DNA of 64,000 nucleotides from the NCBI GenBank assembly GCA_029265255.1, contig JAJUJQ010000001.1, forward strand, positions 596,209-660,208. Reading direction: 5' to 3'. The position numbers and the translations under genes are program-made. Origin of the DNA: Spirochaetota bacterium (GTDB lineage: Bacteria > Spirochaetota > Spirochaetia > Treponematales > Rectinemataceae). Below are positions 26,954 to 36,116 of this stretch, one piece after another; position 1 is the first letter of the stretch; each line of letters opens with the position of its first letter. The notes below the pieces were generated by a model that saw only the letters and a program-made list of their open reading frames with translations, searched no databases and was not told the origin of the DNA.

Positions 26954-28927
26954 GTGGACAGATCTGCGCGCAACAGCACCATGAAAAATAGCGCTCTTCT
27001 TTTCCTTATTATTTTCACAGTTGGTGTCGCGAACCATCTGAGCGCCGCCGAAACAGGCGTGTATGATCGCATCGTGCTGCATCAGAAAATTCCTGTTACC
27101 TTTAATTACCTGTATGATAATCAGGAAACAACCATACGGCATGTCTGCAATATGATCGACGGACTGGTCGAGCACGACCGATTCGGCATTCTCAGACCAG
27201 CGCTGGCAGAATCCTGGCACGCAAATGATGACTTTACGGTATGGACATTTATCATTCGCAAGGGTGTGCCATGGGTTGATGCGAACCTAAAACCGAGGGC
27301 TGAAGTGACCGCCCGGGATTGGGTGGAATCGCTTCGATACATGCTCGAGTATCAGAGCATGCATGCGCCTCGTTTTGATGGCATCATAAGGAATGCGAAG
27401 GCGTACCGCTATGGCATCATCGATGATTTCTCAAAAGTAGGCATACGTGCAATCGACTCCTATGTGCTCGAGTACACGCTTGAAAAGCCGCTTCCGTGGT
27501 TTGATACCCTTCTTGCGGATACCGCATTCTATCCGGCACCAGGCGATTTTCTCCGCGACAGAGGAGCGAAATTCGGTACTCCACAACCGGATGGCCTTCT
27601 TTGCAACGGCGCCTATGTGCTGGTAAGGGTAGAATCCGAATGTGCCTTCGAATATGAGGCAAATCCGTACTACTGGGACAGAGATCGAGTATCTGTGGCA
27701 CATGTACGGATAGAAGCATTCAGGAATATCGAAGCTTCTGTGCTTTTTGAGAGATTTGAAGCTGGGGAGCTTGCTGAACTGTATCTCGAGAGCGCACAAG
27801 AGGATTTTTTAGCACGCGTGAGGACGCGGTACGGAGACACAATCTTCGAGACCGAATCGAGTCCGGTTACCTATTTTCTGCCGTTCTTTTTCAGCCTCAA
27901 TTCGGCGACAGACAGCGCGGAAAAGGCAATATTGAACCGAAATTTCAGAAAAGCTCTTTTTTTTGGCATTGACAGAAAAAAGCTCCTTGCTGTACGCATG
28001 GATGCGGGAGGTATGACCGCAGTACTGCGCAACAGCCTCTGTCCGCAGGGCCATTCATTCGATCCGGCTGGCAATGATTACCTAGACTATGTGGAAAAGG
28101 CTCTCGCGCGAAGGAATTTCGAGGATTTTCCTGGTGATTTTTCCAGCAGAGATGGCCGGGATGCGTTTTATAATCCGGACAAGGCTCGAGCCTATATGAC
28201 CAAAGCCCGTGAAGAGCTCGCACAAGCTGGCGCCACATTCCCCATAACGATCATCATTCCTGCAGATATCGCCGCTCCTGGCGATGCTGCCATGAAACAA
28301 CAGCTTGAGGAGCAGCTTGAGGCGCTTTTTGGTCTGGATACGATTGATGTCTCTGTGGCGATGATGGAACCGGACCGCATTGATGCGATTCTTTTTCGTC
28401 AGGGGAGGGCGATTGAGAATAGCCGCATGCCGGTCGTGTTGCCTTTTGTGGGGTTAAGCCCTGAGTATGGCGATCCGTCGACATTTCTCAATAAATTCAG
28501 CCTACCTAAGGGAGCTCTGCTCGCCGTCATGGGGCTCGACCACATAGAAGAACTGCCTGGAAGTGAGTATAGAGCGATTAAATCGGTTCTGCGCAGCATC
28601 GCGGAAACACTCGCAAAGGCCGATGCCGAATGTATTGATGTGTGCAAGCGTCTGGATCTCTTTGGCCAAGCCGAAGCGCAGATTCTCGACGAAGCCTTGG
28701 TGCTGCCATTCTTCTCTCCAGGAGGAAGTGTGCGGGTTTCCCGAATAGAGCCATGGACAGCGCCGCATGCGTCCTATGGAGCGGATCGGTTCAAACTGAA
28801 AGGCATCAGGGTGCGTCGCGAGCCTTTCACCAGCGAAGAGAGAGAACGCTTGTTTCTTGAATGGAACACAAGGCGTCTTGCTGCGTTTCAGAACAAAGAC
28901 GAATCGCGGCAGCTGCTGTTGCGCTAG
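26954..28927 (+). CDS. ABC transporter extracellular solute-binding protein, family 5 (peptide type)
   Basis: 657 residues with a signal peptide (NSALLFLIIFTVGVANHLSA). The SBP_bac_5 pattern follows: FGILRPALAESWHANDDFTVWTFIIRKGVPWVD, then VTARDWVESLRYML and FRKALFFGIDRKKL. Such periplasmic proteins bind oligopeptides, nickel or other ligands. No permease or ATPase genes are adjacent, so the partner transporter must be elsewhere. The GTG at 26954 has AGGA 8 nt upstream; the ATG at 26981 is an alternative that would shorten the signal region by nine residues. Confidence 0.88.
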   Translation: MDRSARNSTMKNSALLFLIIFTVGVANHLSAAETGVYDRIVLHQKIPVTFNYLYDNQETTIRHVCNMIDGLVEHDRFGILRPALAESWHANDDFTVWTFIIRKGVPWVDANLKPRAEVTARDWVESLRYMLEYQSMHAPRFDGIIRNAKAYRYGIIDDFSKVGIRAIDSYVLEYTLEKPLPWFDTLLADTAFYPAPGDFLRDRGAKFGTPQPDGLLCNGAYVLVRVESECAFEYEANPYYWDRDRVSVAHVRIEAFRNIEASVLFERFEAGELAELYLESAQEDFLARVRTRYGDTIFETESSPVTYFLPFFFSLNSATDSAEKAILNRNFRKALFFGIDRKKLLAVRMDAGGMTAVLRNSLCPQGHSFDPAGNDYLDYVEKALARRNFEDFPGDFSSRDGRDAFYNPDKARAYMTKAREELAQAGATFPITIIIPADIAAPGDAAMKQQLEEQLEALFGLDTIDVSVAMMEPDRIDAILFRQGRAIENSRMPVVLPFVGLSPEYGDPSTFLNKFSLPKGALLAVMGLDHIEELPGSEYRAIKSVLRSIAETLAKADAECIDVCKRLDLFGQAEAQILDEALVLPFFSPGGSVRVSRIEPWTAPHASYGADRFKLKGIRVRREPFTSEERERLFLEWNTRRLAAFQNKDESRQLLLR

Positions 28928-28929
28928 TG

Positions 28930-30591
28930 TCAGTACTTGAAGACACTGCCTCCAATGAATTCTCTCAATATCGAGTCGCTCGGTACGTATTGTGGCGAGA
29001 TGGGGGAAATTCTCGAAATAAACGCTTGAACACGCCGAGCATCAGCATATTCCGGGTCCTGAGGCTTGACGACTTGCAGTAGCGGTTCGGAAGACACTTT
29101 GAGCACCCCCAACTCATAATCGAGCGCGGAGTTGAATGCGATATCCGCTGAATTCTGGAATGGGAAAATATAGCGTCGCTCGCCGCGTTGGACATTCGAC
29201 CACATGGATAGTGTCGCGCGTGCGTCATGGCCTCGGAAATTGTAGTCGCGGACCATTCGTCTCAGAAGCCGGTAATCTGTGGTGCGCACGCGATTGTGAT
29301 CATCGATATTGAGCTGCGTGAGCGCTGACACATAGATCTTGAGCTTGTGGGATGAGGGAACGTGAGGCGTCAGCTGCTCGTTTAGACCATGAATCCCTTC
29401 CAGTATGAGGATTTCATTGTGCTTCAGACTTATTTTCCTTCCCGACATTTTGCGGGAACCGCTTTTGAAATCGTAGATCGGCAGCTCGATTTCCCGCCCT
29501 TCGAAAAGATCGATGAGTTGTTCATTCAGAAATTTTACGTCCAGCGCTTCGAGACATTCAAAGTCCGGCTTGCCGTCGGGACCGAGCGGAGTATTCTCTC
29601 TGTTCACAAAATAATTGTCAAGCTCGATGGGAATCGGCTTGAAGCCGAGCACCTTGAGGTGGATGCTCAGTTTCTTGGCAGTCGTTGTCTTGCCCGAACT
29701 TGAAGGGCCGGCAATGAGTACTACTCGTACATGGTTGGCGCGGTCGGCGATATAATCGGCGATCTGTCCCAGTTTCTTGTTCTGCAGCGCCTCTGCCATA
29801 AGGATGAATTCCTGAATCGCGCCAGATTGGTTGATGCGGTTGAGCGCGCCAATCGAGCCTGCACCCAGCACCTTTGCTTTTTGCTCGTATTCCTCTGCGA
29901 CCCGGTAGAGAACCGGGCTGTCCGTGAACGTATCCATCTCAGAGGGGCTCTTTGTATGTGGGAAACGCAACAGCATGCCACGGTGATAGCGTATCAGTTC
30001 CCAGACATTGAGCAGTCCTGTTCTTGGTACAAGCGGGGCAATATGCAGATCTCGGAAATTGCCACATTCATTCAGCTGCACAAAAGGGTCGTTGCAATAT
30101 TCGAGGAGGGCGATAGTGTCCTGCTGTTTGGATTGCTGAAAATAGGCCAGGGCTTCATCCCATGAATGTTCTACGGTTCGTATCGGCAGATCCATGGCGA
30201 CAAGTTCACGCATGCGGCAAGTCAGGGCATCAATAAGTGTTGTATCTACCGGTTTATCGTCGTCGAAATAGTGGTAATATCCATTTCCGATCGCCATGCT
30301 CACCATCAGCCTTCGGTCTGGGGCCAACTCGCGGGCTGCCAGCGCAAGAAGAAAACAGAGCGATCTCCGATACACTTCGGTTCCCATCGGAGTATCGGGA
30401 TACACGGGAGCGAGAGTACAGTTTGCGTTGAGAGTAGTCGCGAGCGATGCAAGCTCATTGTTAATGAAAACCGCGACAGGGGGGTAGGGAGAAGCTTCAA
30501 TGTGTGCTTTTTGAAGGATTTCTTCTGCAGTCAGACCACGAGGAACCACCAGTTCCTGCTCGGAACCTATGCGCACATGCAACGTATCCAT
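28930..30591 (-). CDS. TGS-domain nucleoside (uridine-type) kinase
   Basis: 553 residues from the ATG at 30591; an upstream in-frame TTG at 30612 is less likely. The N-terminus is a TGS-like domain (residues 1-60) followed by a region related to the ThrS second domain (IGNGYYHYF). Its metal-ligand motif is altered; the corresponding stretch reads LNECGNFRDLH. The C-terminal half is a P-loop kinase of the uridine kinase/phosphoribulokinase family, with Walker A IAGPSSSGKTTTAKKL near residue 278, VNRENTPLGPDG and LILEGIHGLN. It probably phosphorylates a nucleoside. This fusion is known in several phyla. It is convergent with the ABC binding protein. Confidence 0.87.
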   Translation of the reverse strand: MDTLHVRIGSEQELVVPRGLTAEEILQKAHIEASPYPPVAVFINNELASLATTLNANCTLAPVYPDTPMGTEVYRRSLCFLLALAARELAPDRRLMVSMAIGNGYYHYFDDDKPVDTTLIDALTCRMRELVAMDLPIRTVEHSWDEALAYFQQSKQQDTIALLEYCNDPFVQLNECGNFRDLHIAPLVPRTGLLNVWELIRYHRGMLLRFPHTKSPSEMDTFTDSPVLYRVAEEYEQKAKVLGAGSIGALNRINQSGAIQEFILMAEALQNKKLGQIADYIADRANHVRVVLIAGPSSSGKTTTAKKLSIHLKVLGFKPIPIELDNYFVNRENTPLGPDGKPDFECLEALDVKFLNEQLIDLFEGREIELPIYDFKSGSRKMSGRKISLKHNEILILEGIHGLNEQLTPHVPSSHKLKIYVSALTQLNIDDHNRVRTTDYRLLRRMVRDYNFRGHDARATLSMWSNVQRGERRYIFPFQNSADIAFNSALDYELGVLKVSSEPLLQVVKPQDPEYADARRVQAFISRISPISPQYVPSDSILREFIGGSVFKY

Positions 30592-30646
30592 GAGCAAAGT
30601 ATAGAATATCAAAAAAGCCGAATAAAGCGGGTGAGAGCCTGTGGCT

Positions 30647-30675
30647 TTGACGCTGCGCTGCTCATAGTGTAGAAT
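30647..30675 (+). promoter_or_regulatory. Putative promoter giving a leaderless lacI-type mRNA
   Basis: TTGACG (30647-30652) and TAGAAT (30670-30675) are spaced by 17 nt. The regulator's ATG begins 8 nt after the -10 (30684), so the predicted transcription start falls at or next to the start codon. No Shine-Dalgarno is seen. Confidence 0.55.
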
Positions 30676-30683
30676 TGGCTGTC

Positions 30684-31730
30684 ATGCAAAAAATCACTCT
30701 CAGGGATATTGCGCGGCGTGCTGGTGTATCAAAAACGGCTGTGTCTTTCGCGCTCAATCATCCTGAGCGAATTTCGAAAAAGACCCGTGCGCGCATCATG
30801 GCCATCGCGGAAGAGATCGGGTATGCATCACCTGTGCGCGAAGACTGCGGAAAGCATCGGCAGGGGCTTTCGATCGGTGTGCTGATACTCTCGAACATCT
30901 CTGAAGCGCTAGGAAATCCGCACATCGTCCAGGTGCTTCAAGGCATTGGCGAGGAATGCGAGCGTAGGAGATGCTCGACGGCCCTCATCTCCTCTCGGGA
31001 CGCAATCGGCTCCGCGCTCACGCGAAGCCTGCATGTCGATGGGCTCATATATCTTGGCAATGAATCTGGGCTTGCAGTGAAAGTACCGCGATCAAGGCGC
31101 GATTTTTCAGCCGTGATCGATGGATCTGATGAGAATCAAATATCAATCGGTATTAATCAGGAAATGGCTTCCTGCGAGCTTATGGAGCATGTGCTGTCTT
31201 TGGGGCATCGGACGATTGCGATTCTCGGAATCGGAACCGAAGTACCACAACCGCAGGCCGGAAAAAGTCGGATGTCCGGGAACGAGACACGGCATGTATC
31301 GGAATCAAGGATGGAAGGTTTTTTTCTTGCGCTGGCAGAACATGATATGGTACTTGGCCCGCCGATGGTTCGCTGCATCCCATGCAGCCCCACAAGGGCT
31401 GGCGGGTATCATGCAGTAAAAACGCTGAACGGGCAGGGGACAATGCCCTCCGCGATTATCGCCATGGCTGATGTCATCGCCATAGGAGCTCTGCAGGCTC
31501 TTGGTGAACTCGGGATGAAGGTTCCGGATGATGTTGCAATCGCTGGGTTTGACGATATACCAGAAAGCGTCTCAACAAATCCACCCCTGACGACAGTGCA
31601 CCAGCCAGCCGCGGAGATGGGAATTCTCGCGGTTCGAACCCTCGTGAACATCCTGGAAGGTGGAAGCCCTGTCAGCAGAATACTTCCCCATCAACTCATT
31701 ATTCGTGGCTCCACACAGTGGAAAATATAA
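30684..31730 (+). CDS. LacI-family transcriptional regulator
   Basis: 348 residues. The N-terminal HTH is typical: TLRDIARRAGVSKTAVSFALNHPERISKKTRARIMAIAEEIGY. A hinge and a periplasmic-binding-like effector domain follow, with IGVLILSNI, HVDGLIYLGNESG, LGHRTIAILG, PSAIIAMADVIAIGALQAL and the late VAIAGFDDIP with LTTVHQPAAEMG. It should bind a sugar-like ligand and a palindromic operator. An insert of about 20 residues after IAILGIGTE is longer than usual. The target genes are not evident from the neighbourhood. Confidence 0.93.
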   Translation: MQKITLRDIARRAGVSKTAVSFALNHPERISKKTRARIMAIAEEIGYASPVREDCGKHRQGLSIGVLILSNISEALGNPHIVQVLQGIGEECERRRCSTALISSRDAIGSALTRSLHVDGLIYLGNESGLAVKVPRSRRDFSAVIDGSDENQISIGINQEMASCELMEHVLSLGHRTIAILGIGTEVPQPQAGKSRMSGNETRHVSESRMEGFFLALAEHDMVLGPPMVRCIPCSPTRAGGYHAVKTLNGQGTMPSAIIAMADVIAIGALQALGELGMKVPDDVAIAGFDDIPESVSTNPPLTTVHQPAAEMGILAVRTLVNILEGGSPVSRILPHQLIIRGSTQWKI

Positions 31731-31766
31731 TGATTACTGTGATGGTAAAATAGATAAGGAGGTTAC

Positions 31767-33578
31767 ATGTCAGCATCGATACCCGAGCGGAAAGACGTTC
31801 CTGCCGCGTTCAAATGGAACCTTTCGCGGCTTTTCCCAAATGATGAAGCCTGGGAAAAGGGACTTTCAGACCTTGACGCTATGTTGCCTAAGGCAGCGGA
31901 ATTCCAGAAAAGCGGCATTTCCGCTTCATCGAAGGCGTTTCTCGATGCGCTTCGCGCGTATGAGGCATATCTGCGTCTTGAAGAACGAATTGGCTATTAT
32001 GCGCATCTTAGGGTAACTGAGGATGAGGGGAATAGCATTGCCCGCGGCATGTTTGCGAGATTCATCAGTGTTGCTTCACAGGGGCAGGCGGCATGGTCAT
32101 GGCTTAATCCTGCTATTCAGATGCTGAGCGATGCATTCGTCCAAGAATGTCTTGCAGATGATGCATTTGCGGATTACGCCGTATTTCTTCAGAAATTGCG
32201 CCGCTTTAAACCGCACACCCTGAGCGAGGCTGAAGAACGGCTTCTCGCGCTCCAGATGGAGCCTGCCCAGACGGCTCAGGAAGCGTTCAGCGTGTTGACC
32301 AATGTCGATCTGGACTTCGGAAGTATTGAGACTCCGGAAGGCCCTAAGCCACTTACCCAGTCTACATTCGCATCCTTTATGCGCATTGCTGATAGGGAAA
32401 TCCGAAAAACCGCCTATTTCCAGTTCTATCGTCAGATCGAACAACACCGCAACACCATCGGGACGCTCTATGCTGGTTCAGTAAAGCAGGATAAGTATCA
32501 AGCCCAGGTCAGGCGCTATGAAAACGCGCGTCAAATGGCGCTCTTTCCAGACAATGTCCACGAGTCCGTGTACGACAACCTGGTTGCGACGATCAATGCC
32601 AATCTCCCATCCCTTCACCGGTATTACCGCCTGAGAAAGAAATTGCTCTCTCTTCCAGATCTCAGACACTATGATGTCTATGTACCTCTTGTGCCGGAAG
32701 CGAAATCCCGCCATACCTACGAAGAAGCCGTCGATATCGTGACCGAAGCCCTCAGGCCCCTCGGCGATGAATATGTGACAACCCTACGCGCGGGTCTCCT
32801 GGGAGGCTGGGTGGATCGCTATGAAAACAAAGGCAAGCGATCCGGCGCTTTTTCCGCCGGGAGCTATGCGGGCGACCCTTATATCCTGCTCAACTACAAG
32901 GATGATGTGCTTCGTGACGTGTTCACCCTTGCTCACGAGGGAGGACACTCCATGCATTCATGGTATTCTGCGGCATCGAATCCTTTCATGTGCTATGGAT
33001 ACACCATTTTTGAAGCAGAAGTCGCAAGTACCTTCAACGAGCAGCTCGTGTTTTCATGGCTATACGACAGAAGCAATGATATGAGGGAAAAAGCATCACT
33101 CCTCGCAAACAGGATTGATGATACGCTCGCCACGCTCTTCCGTCAGACGATGTTTGCGGAGTTTGAGCTGCGTACCCATGCCATTGCCGAATCGGGCGAA
33201 GCGCTTACGGTGGATGTGCTTCGCAAGGAATATCGCGCCTTACTCGAGAAATATTTCGGACCGGACATGGTTCTGGAGGAATTATCGGATCTTGAAGGCC
33301 TTCGCATCCCTCATTTCTACAACGCGTTCTATGTGTACAAGTATGCAACCGGGCTTTCGGCGAGCATTGCGCTATCAGAGCGGGTGATGCAGGGTGGGGC
33401 AGAGGACCGTGATGCCTATTTGAATTTTCTTAAATCAGGGGGAAGCCGCTTCCCTATCGACGCATTGAAATTGGCGGGAGTGGATATGTCGACACCCCAG
33501 CCTGTTCAGGCTGCGTGCGATAGATTTGCGCGCGATGTCGCGGAGCTTGCGCGATTGTTGCGTGTAACGCTGGATTGA
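31767..33578 (+). CDS. pepF: Oligoendopeptidase F (M3 family zinc metallopeptidase)
   Basis: A 603-residue cytoplasmic peptidase that cleaves oligopeptides. The zinc motif HEGGH lies at about residues 392-396 (TLAHEGGHSMHSWYS), with the downstream Glu ligand in FEAEVASTFNEQL. The N-terminal part shows the PepF start (WNLSRLFPNDEAWE). The length matches the family norm of about 600. AAGGAGG lies just before the ATG. It is 36 nt after the lacI-type gene and may share its transcript. Confidence 0.94.
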   Translation: MSASIPERKDVPAAFKWNLSRLFPNDEAWEKGLSDLDAMLPKAAEFQKSGISASSKAFLDALRAYEAYLRLEERIGYYAHLRVTEDEGNSIARGMFARFISVASQGQAAWSWLNPAIQMLSDAFVQECLADDAFADYAVFLQKLRRFKPHTLSEAEERLLALQMEPAQTAQEAFSVLTNVDLDFGSIETPEGPKPLTQSTFASFMRIADREIRKTAYFQFYRQIEQHRNTIGTLYAGSVKQDKYQAQVRRYENARQMALFPDNVHESVYDNLVATINANLPSLHRYYRLRKKLLSLPDLRHYDVYVPLVPEAKSRHTYEEAVDIVTEALRPLGDEYVTTLRAGLLGGWVDRYENKGKRSGAFSAGSYAGDPYILLNYKDDVLRDVFTLAHEGGHSMHSWYSAASNPFMCYGYTIFEAEVASTFNEQLVFSWLYDRSNDMREKASLLANRIDDTLATLFRQTMFAEFELRTHAIAESGEALTVDVLRKEYRALLEKYFGPDMVLEELSDLEGLRIPHFYNAFYVYKYATGLSASIALSERVMQGGAEDRDAYLNFLKSGGSRFPIDALKLAGVDMSTPQPVQAACDRFARDVAELARLLRVTLD

Positions 33579-33604
33579 CTGTGGGGCCGGCAGTACAGGC
33601 TGAT

Positions 33605-34381
33605 TTATAGCACTCCGATGCTGGACAGCAGGACGGAGACGGAAGCAATGGCGGCTGTCTCCGTCCTTAAAATTCGTTTCCCTAGCCCGCAGCGCGCGAA
33701 TCCTTCGTGCTCGAAATCGGCCAGCTCCGAGTCGGTCCAGCCGCGCTCTGTACCGATAGCGATATGGAAGACACTCGATACGGCAGTGCTATTGTAATGT
33801 AGCTCGACATGAGGGGCTGTGGCATGATCAGCATCGGACTTTAGCACGATTCTGCCCAAAGGAGCAGGGGCATCCGGATGGCAGATAAAGCGCTGTCCGG
33901 GTACTGAGTGCAGCGCTTTGAGAAGCTGCTTTCGTGACAAGAATACACTGATTGCAGGCAGGCGCGGATTGCCTGCCTGTTCCGCTCCCTCGCGGGCATG
34001 GTCGAGATATTCTTTTTCTCTGTAGAAATTCGATTGGAGGTAAGACTTTTCGCCGAGTTCCGTCGGAAAAAACATGATGGAAGAAACGCCGAGCGCCGTA
34101 AGGTCACGCACGATACGTGCTGCCTGTATAGGGCGGACTGCCCCCAAAAGCACATGGATGGGATAGAGGAAGGGAGCTGGCACCTCAGGAGAAAATCTCA
34201 GCACAAGCTGTTCTTTGCCAACTGACTCAATTCGTGCCGTGCCTGTCATCCCGTCGGGACTGCCCGCTTTGAGGCTCTCGCCAACATTTTTTTTCAATAC
34301 GCGGAGAATATGGGTCGCTCGCCGATCGGTGACTAGAAGAAACTGAATCTCTTCCGCTGAATCTAGTATGCAGAGATTCAT
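33605..34381 (-). CDS. rsmE: 16S rRNA m3U1498 methyltransferase RsmE
   Basis: 258 residues of the SPOUT-class RsmE family. Evidence is the N-terminal HILRVLKKNVGESL, then the central PIHVLLGAVRPIQAARIVRDLTALGV and the SAM-binding trefoil knot end IAIGTERGWTDSELADFEHEGF. LGKRILRTETA sits near the C-terminus. It methylates U1498 of 16S rRNA. The start overlaps the fabV stop by 4 nt, so it is the last gene of the fatty-acid operon. Confidence 0.92.
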   Translation of the reverse strand: MNLCILDSAEEIQFLLVTDRRATHILRVLKKNVGESLKAGSPDGMTGTARIESVGKEQLVLRFSPEVPAPFLYPIHVLLGAVRPIQAARIVRDLTALGVSSIMFFPTELGEKSYLQSNFYREKEYLDHAREGAEQAGNPRLPAISVFLSRKQLLKALHSVPGQRFICHPDAPAPLGRIVLKSDADHATAPHVELHYNSTAVSSVFHIAIGTERGWTDSELADFEHEGFARCGLGKRILRTETAAIASVSVLLSSIGVL

Positions 34382-35586
34382 TCGAAAGATTGCACCTCTT
34401 TGGAATAATCGACAGTCGGGACATCGAATCCGTGTGCTCTCAGGAAGTCGATTCGGAATCCTTCGGGATCTGCGAGCTCGGAAAGATTCGATTCGTCAAT
34501 ACGGGAGAGACGCAAGCTTACCTCTTCCTGGACGGACGCTCCCATCTCGAGGTCGTCAATTCTTATCCTGCCTTCGCTGTCTACTGGAATGGCGCCGCCA
34601 TCCCTGCGGTACAATCGTTCGGAAAAGAGTCGAAGGGCTTGATCTACGCAATCTTCATGGATACCGCGTTCCTTCATTACTTTAAACAGGGTCGCGATAT
34701 ACAGTGGTATGACAGGAATGACTGCGCTGGCTCTGGTAACGACAGCCTTGTTGATGGAAATGAATGCTTTGAGAGGCAACGCGCTGAAAGCCTTGTTTAG
34801 GGTCTGGGCGGTTTGTTCGAGATGTGCTTTTGCGCGGCCAATGGTCCCATCTCGATAAATGGGCCAGGAGAATGGAGGTCCGATATAGGAATACGCGATC
34901 GTGAGGGTACCTGGCGCGAGCACGCCGGCATCAGCGAGCGCTTGAATCCAGAGCTGCCAGTCTTCCCCACCCATGACCTTGATGGTTTGAGCGGTTTCCT
35001 CCTCAGTGGCCGGGAGGACGGTCGCTTCGGAAAACCGACCGCTGAAGACATCGAGCATACGGCCAGAGAACTGCCGTCCGATCGGTTTGATGACCGAGCG
35101 GTATACCTCGCCGGTATCAGGATCTGTCCGAACAGGGCTTGCGAGCGAATACACCACCAGGTCATACTGAAATCCCTCTTTCTTCGCGACCGCGATTGCT
35201 TCAGCTTTCGCCGCGTGGGAAAACGCGTCGATTTCTGAATACGTGCGCGAAAAAAGGCCGGCCTCGGTTGAAAGCCTATCAAATTCAGCATTGAAATACC
35301 AGCCAGGAGTGGCGGGCTTCGTTGCCGATGGTGGTTTCTCATACGAAAAGCCCACTGTTCCAGCGCGATATCCGATGCCGGCGACAAGGCGGGTGGCAAG
35401 GCCATAACCCGTGGAACAACCGATGACAAGGGCGTGTCGTGGGGCTGAATGGAGTGCCCCTGCCTCAAGAGACAGGCGGCGCGCAGCGTTTCGTACCCTT
35501 TCCGACTGCAATCTGACTTCGGTTCTGCACCCTTCGGGATGGGCGTTGATGCAGATATTGTTTCTGACCATGGGTTTGAGAATCAT
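34378..35586 (-). CDS. fabV: Trans-2-enoyl-ACP/CoA reductase FabV
   Basis: 402 residues from the ATG at 35586, which has AGGAG 7 nt upstream and gives the standard FabV N-terminus (MILKPMVRNNICINAHPEGC). The NADH site stretch RHALVIGCSTGYGLATR and the later FDLVVYSLASPVRTDP-type segment are present. The motif region near IPVIPLYIATLFKVMKE holds the active-site Tyr and Lys (Y-x8-K type). FabV performs the last reduction in fatty-acid elongation and replaces FabI. It is in one operon with fabH, fabF and fabZ. Confidence 0.93.
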   Translation of the reverse strand: MILKPMVRNNICINAHPEGCRTEVRLQSERVRNAARRLSLEAGALHSAPRHALVIGCSTGYGLATRLVAGIGYRAGTVGFSYEKPPSATKPATPGWYFNAEFDRLSTEAGLFSRTYSEIDAFSHAAKAEAIAVAKKEGFQYDLVVYSLASPVRTDPDTGEVYRSVIKPIGRQFSGRMLDVFSGRFSEATVLPATEEETAQTIKVMGGEDWQLWIQALADAGVLAPGTLTIAYSYIGPPFSWPIYRDGTIGRAKAHLEQTAQTLNKAFSALPLKAFISINKAVVTRASAVIPVIPLYIATLFKVMKERGIHEDCVDQALRLFSERLYRRDGGAIPVDSEGRIRIDDLEMGASVQEEVSLRLSRIDESNLSELADPEGFRIDFLRAHGFDVPTVDYSKEVQSFE

Positions 35587-36116
35587 TCCAGTACTCCTGA
35601 TGAGAGACTGATCCATTCAGCTTCAACCGCGACTTCGCCGTTGACCGATCCAATTCCTTTCTGGTGACACAGGACTGATGAGGCGCGCACATTGGTAATT
35701 TTCATCTCGAGCGTGTCGCCAGGGCGGACGGGGCGCTTGAATTTCGCTTCCTTGATCTTTGCGAACATGAAAAGGCTCTTGGGTTGAATGCCCATGAGTT
35801 TAGCGCCGACTCCTCCTGCCTGGGCCATGCTCTCGACGAGCAACACTCCTGGTACGACAGGGAAAGAGGGGAAGTGGCCCTTGAAAAACCACTCGTCATC
35901 CTTGAAGGTATACTGTGCCACGATAGTGTCGCCCTCAATATGAGCATCGTCAACGAAGAGAAACGGGGAGCGATGTGGAAGATATGATTCGATGTTCTGC
36001 ACGGTTGTCCGCCTTTCTGTTTCCTGCAGGATTGGAGAATCATTCCCGATATCGGCAATTTTAGTATTTGGCCCTATTTGTTGCAACAGTGCCTGATACG
36101 AAGCCTTATTCTCCAT
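35583..36116 (-). CDS. fabZ: 3-hydroxyacyl-ACP dehydratase FabZ
   Basis: 177 residues from the ATG at 36116. A longer in-frame extension would lie inside fabF and is rejected; the start still overlaps fabF by 11 nt. The hot-dog-fold signatures are YLPHRSPFLFVDDA and FKGHFPSFPVVPGVLLVESMAQAGG, with the catalytic His in GHFP and an acidic residue in VPGVLLVE. A 30-residue N-terminal extension precedes the normal FabZ start. It dehydrates 3-hydroxyacyl-ACP. The product feeds FabV, the next gene. Confidence 0.92.
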   Translation of the reverse strand: MENKASYQALLQQIGPNTKIADIGNDSPILQETERRTTVQNIESYLPHRSPFLFVDDAHIEGDTIVAQYTFKDDEWFFKGHFPSFPVVPGVLLVESMAQAGGVGAKLMGIQPKSLFMFAKIKEAKFKRPVRPGDTLEMKITNVRASSVLCHQKGIGSVNGEVAVEAEWISLSSGVLE

